A DNA stretch of 7,119 nt from Verrucomicrobiota bacterium (GTDB lineage: Bacteria > Verrucomicrobiota > Verrucomicrobiae > Opitutales > CG1-02-43-26): NCBI GenBank assembly GCA_013289195.1, contig JABDAI010000056.1, positions 1-7,119 of the forward strand. The letters are read 5' to 3'. Both the position numbers and the translations under genes were made by a program. The notes beneath the pieces are model-generated. The model made no database searches, was not told the origin of the DNA, and saw only the letters and a program-made list of their open reading frames with translations. Shown piece after piece: positions 1-6,223 of the stretch. Every line of letters starts with the position of its first letter. Within the stretch, counting starts at the first letter, position 1.

Positions 1-170
1 AATGTTGTAAATTAAGAAAGGCATTTTTCGTTGGGGGATAGAAACAATCATCCAAAAATATCAAATTACAAAAGAGGGCAAGATTTCAAATCTTATAAGG
101 GAAATTATCTCGGGGAACATCGACATTTTATCTACGGGTTTTTCTATGCTAACTGAATCAAAGTATTGAA
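1..170. other. Upstream non-coding region with no confident gene
   Basis: This A+T-rich stretch precedes the binding-protein gene. All three forward frames meet a stop within the first 41 bases. The longest forward reading from the window edge (frame 3, ending in TAG at 39-41) gives only twelve residues (CCKLRKAFFVGG), which could be the tail of an upstream gene but cannot be judged. I see no tRNA, no clear hairpin terminator and no convincing riboswitch. Two similar short words (TTATCTCGGGG at 105-115 and TTATCTACGGG at 128-138) lie 23 bases apart, about two helical turns, and are discussed as a weak operator candidate. Confidence 0.5.
120..150 (+). promoter_or_regulatory. Weak candidate promoter for the sensory gene pair
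   Basis: TCGACA at 120-125 matches the -35 consensus TTGACA at five of six positions. TATGCT at 145-150 matches TATAAT at four of six. The spacer is 19 bases, longer than the preferred 17, and the implied leader would be only about 14 bases. The site is plausible because the gene pair needs a promoter somewhere in the preceding 170 bases, but A+T-rich DNA produces such matches by chance. A second -10-like word, TATAAG at 94-99, has no good -35 partner. Confidence 0.2.
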
Positions 171-1469
171 ATGAAAACTATATTTTTCATGAATAGAGTG
201 TTTCAATTTTTTTCTGTTGCCAAAAATTTCGGAGTTGTTCTGATAATTGGAGGTCTTTGCTTTTTTCTTAATTCTTGCAAGAGAGAAATCAAAAAGCAAG
301 AATCGGTCAAAGTTGGGATATTAGTTGCTCAAACAGGTCCAATGTCTATTGAGGATAAACCTTTGATGGAGGCAACATTGATGGCAATTGATGAAATTAA
401 TGCAAGTGGAGGCTTGTTAGGATATTCATTAGAAGTTGTAACATTTGATTCCGGATCAAAGCTAGAGAATTATGTAGAAGGCGCTCGAGAATTATTAGAA
501 AAAGATAAAGTCGTAGTAATTTTCGGTTTTGGTGATTCGGGTGCAGTAAGAAATACTAGAGCCGTAGTTGAAGATCATGAAAGTGTATTAATTTATCCCT
601 TGGCTTATGAAGGAGGATCGCTTTCAAAAAATATTGTCTATCTGGGCCCTGCTCCAAATCAGCAAATTATTCCTGGTGTTGTTTGGGGAATGCAAAATTT
701 AGGACGAAAGTTTTTTTTAGTCGGCTCAGATGCTATCTATTCTCATGTGGTTCATGCTATCATCAAAGATTTGGTTTACGCATTAAATGGAGAAATAGTT
801 GGGGAAAATTATGTTTCTGTAGATAATCATTCGTCTTTTAATTCAGTTATAGAACAAATTGATGCTTCACGGCCAAATGTTATTCTTAATACTATTGAAG
901 GCGTAACGTCGAACTTAGGCTTCTTTAAGGCACTTCGTGAGGCAGGAATCACGGCTCATGATATTCCTACTATTTCTTTTGATATAACCGAAAACACTTT
1001 GCGCTATCTCTCTAACGTTTCCATGGAAGGGGATTACAGTGTATGGGGTTATTTTCAAACCATTGAATCCGCCGCAAATGAACAATTTGAAGAGAAATTC
1101 TTCGCTAGGTACGGAAAAGGCCGAGCCATTGACGATCCTATGCAATCTATATACGTCGGTGTTCTCATTTGGGCTCAAGCCGTGCGCGAAGCCGGTTCCT
1201 TTTCATCCAGTAAAGTGTTGAAAAGTATCGAAAATCAAAGTTATACGGCTCCTAGCGGTCTTATTTACATGGATCCTGATTCTCGTGATGCTTATCGGCC
1301 TGTACGTATAGGAAAAATCGAAGATAAACAATTCAACATAATTTACGATAGCCAAATGTCTGTCGTTCCTACGCAATATACAATTTTTAGAACTCCACAA
1401 GAATGGGACCAATTAATAAAGGATCTTTATGAAAAATGGGGAAGACAATGGTTTCGAGGTAAGGAATAA
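171..1469 (+). CDS. UrtA/AmiC-family amide-binding lipoprotein, probable receptor partner
   Basis: This 432-residue protein belongs to the periplasmic binding-protein family that includes UrtA (urea ABC transporter) and AmiC (amide sensor). The N-terminus is a lipoprotein signal: basic start, hydrophobic stretch at about 20-33, and a lipobox L33-N34-S35-C36, so the mature protein is probably lipid-anchored at Cys36. The mature part opens with VKVGILVAQTGPMS (46-59). Family landmarks follow in order: MAIDEINASGGLLG (71-84), IYPLAYEGG (141-149), APNQQ (161-165), FFLVGSD (181-187), DDPMQSIYVGV (321-331) and YRPVRIGKI (375-383). These match UrtA closely in order and spacing. A roughly 30-residue aromatic and charged tail follows the usual fold. 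The gene ends 2 bases before a chemoreceptor gene, and no permease or ATPase is present, so a sensory role is more likely than transport (inference). The ligand is unknown; urea, a short amide or a branched amino acid are family-based guesses. No strong Shine-Dalgarno site precedes the ATG; Met7 is an alternative start but would shorten the basic N-region. Confidence 0.88.
   Translation: MKTIFFMNRVFQFFSVAKNFGVVLIIGGLCFFLNSCKREIKKQESVKVGILVAQTGPMSIEDKPLMEATLMAIDEINASGGLLGYSLEVVTFDSGSKLENYVEGARELLEKDKVVVIFGFGDSGAVRNTRAVVEDHESVLIYPLAYEGGSLSKNIVYLGPAPNQQIIPGVVWGMQNLGRKFFLVGSDAIYSHVVHAIIKDLVYALNGEIVGENYVSVDNHSSFNSVIEQIDASRPNVILNTIEGVTSNLGFFKALREAGITAHDIPTISFDITENTLRYLSNVSMEGDYSVWGYFQTIESAANEQFEEKFFARYGKGRAIDDPMQSIYVGVLIWAQAVREAGSFSSSKVLKSIENQSYTAPSGLIYMDPDSRDAYRPVRIGKIEDKQFNIIYDSQMSVVPTQYTIFRTPQEWDQLIKDLYEKWGRQWFRGKE
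1461..1465 (+). promoter_or_regulatory. Shine-Dalgarno site for the receptor gene
   Basis: AAGGA lies 6 bases before the ATG at 1472, inside the last codons of the upstream binding-protein gene. It is the best ribosome binding site in the window. It fixes the receptor start and indicates coupled translation of the two genes. Confidence 0.75.
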
Positions 1470-1471
1470 TT

Positions 1472-3496
1472 ATGGCTAATGTAATCTCATCATCACGCAG
1501 CAAGTTGGCCATACAAATGGTGATATGGTTCGTTCTGATTTCTTTACTGCCCCTCGGCATTGTAACCTATTTTAACTATCATTACGCCGCGAAAGAACTT
1601 AATAAATTAGTTTCTGAAAATTTAGGAGCTATATCCCAACGTCAATCACGAGAAATCAGAGCCTATTTGAAGAATCAAGAAAAGTTTGTCACTATTCTAT
1701 CTTTGACATCCGATGTGATTCGCTCCCTTGTAGTCTTAAATCGTATTGATACCGTCTCTCATGAAGAAGATGAAGAGAATTTTAGACAAATAGAAGAACT
1801 AAGAAATAGTTTTGCTCCTATTCTTAGAGGGGTCGTAGACCAATTTGATTTCAATCAAATGTATTTAATTAATATCGATGGGGCTATTAATATGAGTATT
1901 GGTCAAATGCCTATTAATTACTCAAATCTTCTAACCGGCCCCTTAAAGAACACGGAGTTAGCTAATGTATTTAAGAATACTATTATGTTTATGACTCCCC
2001 AAATCTCTAATTTTACCATTTCTCAAACGGGTGAAGTCATTTTTTACTTAGCTTCGCCGGTTTTAAGTGAACATAAGTTAGTCGGTGTTATTGTACTGCA
2101 AATAGATGCAAATAGAATTTATGATATTACTCAAAATTTTGTTGGTTTAGGAGTTACTGGGGAAACGATTATTTGCGCCATAGTAGATGGCGAAATGATG
2201 ATTTTAAATCCTACAAGAATGCTCAATAAGGAAGAAGCGATAGCAAAATTTGTTCCCAGAAAAGCTGTAGATGAAAGTATGGAAAAAGCTTTAGCGGGTA
2301 AACGAGGTTCGGGTGAAGTAGTCGATTACCGAGGAATTAAAGTTCTTGCTGCTTGGGAATATTTGCCCAGAATGCGCTGGGGATTGGTCGTCAAAATTGA
2401 TAAGCAAGAAACCCTTATGCCTGCAACTCAGCTAAGGCATATGGCTATTTTTATTGGATTAGGGACTTTAATTATTGTGTTGGCTGTTGCTATTTTGGTT
2501 GCTAATTCCATTACACAGCCTGTGATTGCTTTAACAAAAGTCGCAGAACGTATTGCACGAGGTAATTTGACTCCAACGATTGGAAAAGCGCCTTCAAATG
2601 AAGTGGGCCTCCTTTCAGCAGCGATCGAAACAATGGCGCGGAATCTTAAATCCTTAGTCAGCCAAGTAAAAGCCTCGGGTGGCCAAGTCGCGGCCACTAT
2701 AGAGGATGTCGCCACTACCGTAGGTCAGCAGGAAATCGCTGCCCAGCAAACCGGCTCTGCTTCTTTAGAAATTACTGCTTCTGCTAAAAAAATATCTGTC
2801 ACCGCAAAGGAATTAACAGGAACTATGCAAGAAGTGAATGAGGTAGCTCAAGATACCGCTTTATTAGCAGAATCTGGCATTGATGGGCTTCGGGTTATGG
2901 AAAATTCTATGGGTGATCTTTCTCAGGCCAATAAAGCCGTCTCAGTCGAATTAATTGTTATTCAAGATAAAGCAAATGCGATCAGTGGTATTATTACGAC
3001 TATGACCAAAGTAGCTGATCAAACAAATCTGCTTTCCTTAAATGCTTCTATTGAAGCGCGAAAGGCTGGCGAATATGGTCGAGGATTCAAAATTGTTGCT
3101 AAAGAAATTCGCCGTTTGGCTGATCAAGTTGCCAGTTCTACCTTGGAAATCGAAAAAATGATTGGTGGAATGTTAACAGCCGTCCACAACGGCGTTCATG
3201 CTATGGAGAATCTTTCCGAAAAAATTCAATATAGTGTTCGAGAAATTACAACCGTCAGTACTCATTTAGGTAACGTTATTCAACAAGTTCAAGGCCTACC
3301 CCCTCGATTTGAAATGATTTTACAAGGCATGGAATCCCAGTCCACCCGAGCTACTGCTATTTCTGAATCCATAAAACACCTGACAGAAACCGCCCAAGTC
3401 ACTATTGCTTCACTAGAAGTGACCAGAAAGAAACTCGGCCTATTAGATAAAACTGCCGGTGCATTACAGAATGAAATTTCAAAATTTGAAACCTAA
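1472..3496 (+). CDS. Methyl-accepting receptor with periplasmic Cache-like domain, WspA-like
   Basis: This 674-residue inner-membrane receptor has TM1 at about 15-35 and a periplasmic sensor at about 36-322. The sensor looks like a double Cache domain (YLINIDG at 131-137 and GLGVTGETIICAIVDGEM at 225-242). TM2 is at about 323-345, followed by a HAMP domain at about 346-396 (ITQPVIALTKVAERIARGNL) and a long coiled-coil signalling domain to the C-terminus. The hairpin tip is at 516-552, with DQTNLLSLNASIEA and GEYGRGF. The tip and the flanks (KVADQTNLLSLN, REIRRLADQ-like, and QQVQGLPPRFE at 604-614) resemble WspA, which drives surface sensing and c-di-GMP output, more than Tsr or Tar. Arg529-Lys530 stand where WspA has Glu-Lys and Tsr has Ala-Arg. 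The C-terminus (ISKFET) lacks a CheR-docking pentapeptide. The gene lies 2 bases after the UrtA-like lipoprotein gene with a good Shine-Dalgarno site, so the lipoprotein is probably its ligand-presenting partner (inference). Output proteins are not in the window. Confidence 0.88.
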   Translation: MANVISSSRSKLAIQMVIWFVLISLLPLGIVTYFNYHYAAKELNKLVSENLGAISQRQSREIRAYLKNQEKFVTILSLTSDVIRSLVVLNRIDTVSHEEDEENFRQIEELRNSFAPILRGVVDQFDFNQMYLINIDGAINMSIGQMPINYSNLLTGPLKNTELANVFKNTIMFMTPQISNFTISQTGEVIFYLASPVLSEHKLVGVIVLQIDANRIYDITQNFVGLGVTGETIICAIVDGEMMILNPTRMLNKEEAIAKFVPRKAVDESMEKALAGKRGSGEVVDYRGIKVLAAWEYLPRMRWGLVVKIDKQETLMPATQLRHMAIFIGLGTLIIVLAVAILVANSITQPVIALTKVAERIARGNLTPTIGKAPSNEVGLLSAAIETMARNLKSLVSQVKASGGQVAATIEDVATTVGQQEIAAQQTGSASLEITASAKKISVTAKELTGTMQEVNEVAQDTALLAESGIDGLRVMENSMGDLSQANKAVSVELIVIQDKANAISGIITTMTKVADQTNLLSLNASIEARKAGEYGRGFKIVAKEIRRLADQVASSTLEIEKMIGGMLTAVHNGVHAMENLSEKIQYSVREITTVSTHLGNVIQQVQGLPPRFEMILQGMESQSTRATAISESIKHLTETAQVTIASLEVTRKKLGLLDKTAGALQNEISKFET

Positions 3497-3506
3497 TTCT
3501 TTGTGC

Positions 3507-3534
3507 TTGTAAATTATACTTTTTCTGATATAAT
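3507..3534 (+). promoter_or_regulatory. Extended -10 housekeeping promoter for def
   Basis: A perfect TATAAT at 3529-3534 is preceded by TG one base upstream (TGATATAAT at 3526-3534), which is the full extended -10 element. A TTGTAA -35 word at 3507-3512 matches four of six consensus positions, with a 16-base spacer. Transcription would start near 3541, giving a leader of about 27 bases before the ATG at 3568. The promoter sits in the 71-base gap after the receptor gene, so def is probably transcribed separately from the sensory pair. I see no terminator hairpin in the gap, so read-through is also possible. Confidence 0.68.
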
Positions 3535-3567
3535 TTTAATTAAATAAGAGTTAAACAATTTAATAAA

Positions 3568-4170
3568 ATGCAATTAAGAATTCGATTATATGATGAACCT
3601 ATATTAAGGCAAAGGGGGGAGAAAATCACTCAGTTTGATGTTGAGCTTAAAAAGCTTACCGATGATATGATTGAAACCATGTATGCTATTGATGCAGGAG
3701 GATTGGCAGCTCAGCAAGTAGGCCATGCCTTGCAAGTCTTTGTTCTTGATGTTTTCGAAAGTGCGAAGCGATTAGGCGATAAATTGAAAGTTACTTTGGA
3801 TAGTAAAGAAATTCCATTAGAGTTAATCATGCCTTTTGTCGCTATTAATCCAGAATTTTTGTCCCTATCTCCTTCTGATGTTGTTTACGAAGAAGGTTGC
3901 ATGTCTTTCCCAGGTAATATTTTCTTGCCTATAACTCGTCCTGAGGGCGTTCGTTTAAAGTATCAAGATCTTGCAGGAAATGTTCATGAATTAAAATGCG
4001 AAGGTATTCTTGCTCGCTGCATCTTGCATGAATATGATCATTTGCAAGGCGTTCTTTTTATAGATAGAGCTAAAAGAAACGATGTCATTCGCCACGAAGC
4101 TAAATTAAAAAAATTACAAAGATCTACACGAGATTTTCTCAAGGCTGAAGCGAAGAAGCATGATGCATAA
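3568..4170 (+). CDS. def: Peptide deformylase
   Basis: Peptide deformylase removes the formyl group from the initiator methionine of new proteins in the cytoplasm. At 200 residues it is in the upper part of the usual range. All three family motifs are present. Motif 1 is AGGLAAQQVG at 43-52, Motif 2 is EGCMS at 109-113 with metal ligand Cys111, and Motif 3 is HEYDH at 154-158 with metal ligands His154 and His158 and catalytic Glu155. LQGVLFIDR follows directly, as expected. The first glycine of the usual GxGLAAxQVG is alanine (Ala43), a mild change. The N-terminus (LRIRLYDEPILRQRGEKI) aligns with typical deformylase starts and supports the ATG at 3568, although no strong Shine-Dalgarno site is visible (only AAGAG-like bases about 17 back). 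The C-terminal tail is Lys-rich. No formyltransferase gene is adjacent. The last 32 bases overlap the end of ppk on the opposite strand. Confidence 0.95.
   Translation: MQLRIRLYDEPILRQRGEKITQFDVELKKLTDDMIETMYAIDAGGLAAQQVGHALQVFVLDVFESAKRLGDKLKVTLDSKEIPLELIMPFVAINPEFLSLSPSDVVYEEGCMSFPGNIFLPITRPEGVRLKYQDLAGNVHELKCEGILARCILHEYDHLQGVLFIDRAKRNDVIRHEAKLKKLQRSTRDFLKAEAKKHDA
4139..4170. other. Tail-to-tail overlap of def and ppk coding ends
   Basis: The last 32 bases of def (stop TAA at 4168-4170, plus strand) and the last 32 bases of ppk (stop TGA read from 4141 to 4139, minus strand) are shared. Both reading frames look genuine because both proteins reach their expected lengths. No room is left for a separate terminator, so the two mRNAs would be complementary at their 3' ends if transcription passes the stop codons. 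Confidence 0.9.
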
Positions 4171-6211
4171 AATAGTCTTGTGCTGAAAATTTATGCTTAT
4201 CATTCACTGAAATTGGTACATAGGTCCCATTTGGCTTTAATAATTGTGTTCCCTGGGTATCCTTAAGGAAAATGGGAATTATTTCATTAATCATGCGACT
4301 TTTTAAAATAGGATTTTCAAGAGGTACAATAACTTCGACACGTCTGAAAAAATTCCTAGGCATCCAATCTGCGCTCCCTACATATACAATGGGGTCGTTT
4401 TCATGATTTTCGAAATAATAAATCCTGCTATGTTCTAAGAAACGTCCTAAGAGACTTCGTACGGTTATATTTTCACTCATCCCTTTCACCCCAGGTCTTA
4501 AAGAACAGATACTGCGTATAATTAAATCAATTTTTACTCCAGCTTGAGACGCTTGATAGAGGCTATTAATTGTTTCTTCATCAACCAAATTATTCAGCTT
4601 AATAATAATACGTGCCGGGTGTCCTTTTTGTGCATTTTTTGCTTCGTTGAATATAAATTCCTGAATTTTTTGATGAAGATTAAAGGGTGATAGTAATAGA
4701 CTTTTAAATTTGGGTGAACGCGTGAATCCTGTGAGTGTATTAAATAATGCGGCTACTTCGTCGGTAATTTCAGTATTGGCAGTTAGCAGGCTAAAATCTG
4801 TATAAGTTCTTGCAGTTACTGAGTTGTAATTGCCTGTACCCAGGTGTGCATACTGTCTTAAGCCTTCTTTTTCGCGTCTTACAATCAAACAACATTTGCA
4901 ATGGGTTTTCAGTCCAGGCATTCCATATACGACGTGGACTCCAGCTTCTTCAAGTTCTTTAGCCCTTTCAATATTATTTTCCTCATCAAATCGTGCCTTG
5001 AGTTCTATCAATGTTGTTACTTGTTTACCATTTTTTGAAGCTTCTTTTAATGCATCCACTATGGCTGAATCCCCACTTGTTCGGTAAAGTGTCTGTTTAA
5101 TGGCAAAAACTTTCGGATCCTTTGCTGCTTTTTGAAGGAAATTCACTACGGGGACGAAAGAGTCATAAGGATGGTGAAGCAGAAAATCTTCTTGTTTTAT
5201 GACCTCAAAAATATTCTCAACTTTATTCAGGGCACTTGGTATATGTCCCTGGAACGCAGGAAATTTAAGCTCGGGCCGATCTATGAGTTCATAAACACTA
5301 AATAATCTGAGCAAATTTAAGGGTCCATCAATAAAGAAAATATACTCTTTTTTAAGATGAATTGCATTTATGAGCGGATCTAACGCCTTGGGGTCGACTC
5401 CTTTACGAATTTCTATTCTTACTGCGGCTCCCTTTCTTAAGTTGTAGAGTTCTTCTTCAATTTTATCTAATAAATTTTCCGTCTCCTCCTCATTGATGTA
5501 AAGATCGCTATTTCGAGTAATTCTAAATTCCCAGGCTCCCATTACTAAAAATCCAGGAAATAATTTATAGGCATAATGACGCAATACTTCGCTTAAAAAT
5601 ATATAAGATGTTTTCGCATGTTTGTTTTTCCCAAGACTTATGACTCGTGGTAAAATTCTTGGAACGGCAATCACAGCTATGAAGTTTTTTTCTTCGTGTT
5701 CTTTTTCTTTGAGTAAGACTAAAATATACAGTGCCTTATTTGCAAGTTGAGGAAAGGGCTGCTGCGGATCTATTGCAAGGGGGGTTAATACAGGAAAAAT
5801 TTCTTCTTCGAAATATTCTTTTAACCACACATTTTCCTCTTGAGTAAGCTCATTTGCTTCTTTGAAAATTATCTTTTCTTGCTTTAATAAAGGTAACAGT
5901 TGATTTTGCCAGCAATTGTATTGATCTGTAACTAATTGATGCGCTTCTTGAATCACTAGGTCTAATTGTTCCTTAGTGTTTAATCCATGGAAATCTTGCT
6001 GTTCTATATTTGAATCCACTTGCTGCATCATTCCTGCAACCCGTATCTCAAAAAACTCATCTAAATTGGAGCTTACAAAAGAAAGATACTTGAGCCGTTC
6101 TAGAAGCGGATATTCCATCCCTTGTGCCTGATCCAATACCCTACGGTTAAATGCAAGCCAACTGAGCTCCCTGTTGATATATTGAGGAGTTTTTTCGTTG
6201 AGCTCTTTCAT
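4139..6211 (-). CDS. ppk1: Polyphosphate kinase 1
   Basis: PPK1 reversibly polymerises the gamma-phosphate of ATP into inorganic polyphosphate, a phosphate and energy store linked to stress survival. At 690 residues it matches the family (E. coli 688). The layout is complete: N-terminal domain at about 10-115 (YINRELSWLAFNRRVLDQA), head domain to about 315, then the two phospholipase-D-like catalytic domains. By alignment to the E. coli enzyme, the autophosphorylated histidine is His437 in LKTHCK (434-439), the second catalytic histidine is His594 in FLEHSR (591-596), and the phosphate-binding arginines are Arg377 in IKQTLYR and Arg407 in ARFDEE. LGTGNYN (457-463) and SADWMPRN (613-620) are further signatures. 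The stop is TGA. The ATG follows the panC stop by 12 bases and has an AGG at 6216-6218 four bases upstream, so it is the second gene of a panC-ppk operon. No terminator is visible after it; its end overlaps def. Confidence 0.97.
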   Translation of the reverse strand: MKELNEKTPQYINRELSWLAFNRRVLDQAQGMEYPLLERLKYLSFVSSNLDEFFEIRVAGMMQQVDSNIEQQDFHGLNTKEQLDLVIQEAHQLVTDQYNCWQNQLLPLLKQEKIIFKEANELTQEENVWLKEYFEEEIFPVLTPLAIDPQQPFPQLANKALYILVLLKEKEHEEKNFIAVIAVPRILPRVISLGKNKHAKTSYIFLSEVLRHYAYKLFPGFLVMGAWEFRITRNSDLYINEEETENLLDKIEEELYNLRKGAAVRIEIRKGVDPKALDPLINAIHLKKEYIFFIDGPLNLLRLFSVYELIDRPELKFPAFQGHIPSALNKVENIFEVIKQEDFLLHHPYDSFVPVVNFLQKAAKDPKVFAIKQTLYRTSGDSAIVDALKEASKNGKQVTTLIELKARFDEENNIERAKELEEAGVHVVYGMPGLKTHCKCCLIVRREKEGLRQYAHLGTGNYNSVTARTYTDFSLLTANTEITDEVAALFNTLTGFTRSPKFKSLLLSPFNLHQKIQEFIFNEAKNAQKGHPARIIIKLNNLVDEETINSLYQASQAGVKIDLIIRSICSLRPGVKGMSENITVRSLLGRFLEHSRIYYFENHENDPIVYVGSADWMPRNFFRRVEVIVPLENPILKSRMINEIIPIFLKDTQGTQLLKPNGTYVPISVNDKHKFSAQDYFMHHASSLQP

Positions 6212-6214
6212 TTT

Positions 6215-6218
6215 ACCT
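6215..6218 (-). promoter_or_regulatory. Short Shine-Dalgarno site for ppk
   Basis: On the minus strand the bases before the ppk ATG read ACAGGTAAA then ATG. The AGG core lies four bases from the start codon, closer than ideal. The site sits within the 12-base gap after the panC stop, which suits translational coupling. It supports the ATG at 6211 as the start. Confidence 0.45.
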
Positions 6219-6223
6219 GTATT

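Noticed and set aside
915..1412. Short open frames overlapping the binding-protein gene (915-1178 minus, 1039-1221 plus, 1203-1412 minus)
   Set aside because: They lie wholly within a well-supported gene in other frames, have no recognisable motif and no ribosome binding site of note.
171..1469. A urea ABC transporter locus
   Set aside because: Only the binding protein is present; the next gene is a receptor and no permease or ATPase gene appears in the window.
2428..2715. 95-codon minus-strand open frame inside the receptor gene
   Set aside because: It is antisense to the TM2-HAMP coding region, whose protein sequence is clearly conserved; the antisense product resembles nothing I know.
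3497..3567. Intrinsic terminator after the receptor gene
   Set aside because: The gap is A+T-rich with no G+C-rich stem followed by a T run; only a promoter is convincing.
4830..5087. 85-codon plus-strand open frame inside ppk
   Set aside because: It is antisense to the catalytic core of PPK1, where the family motifs impose the base pattern.
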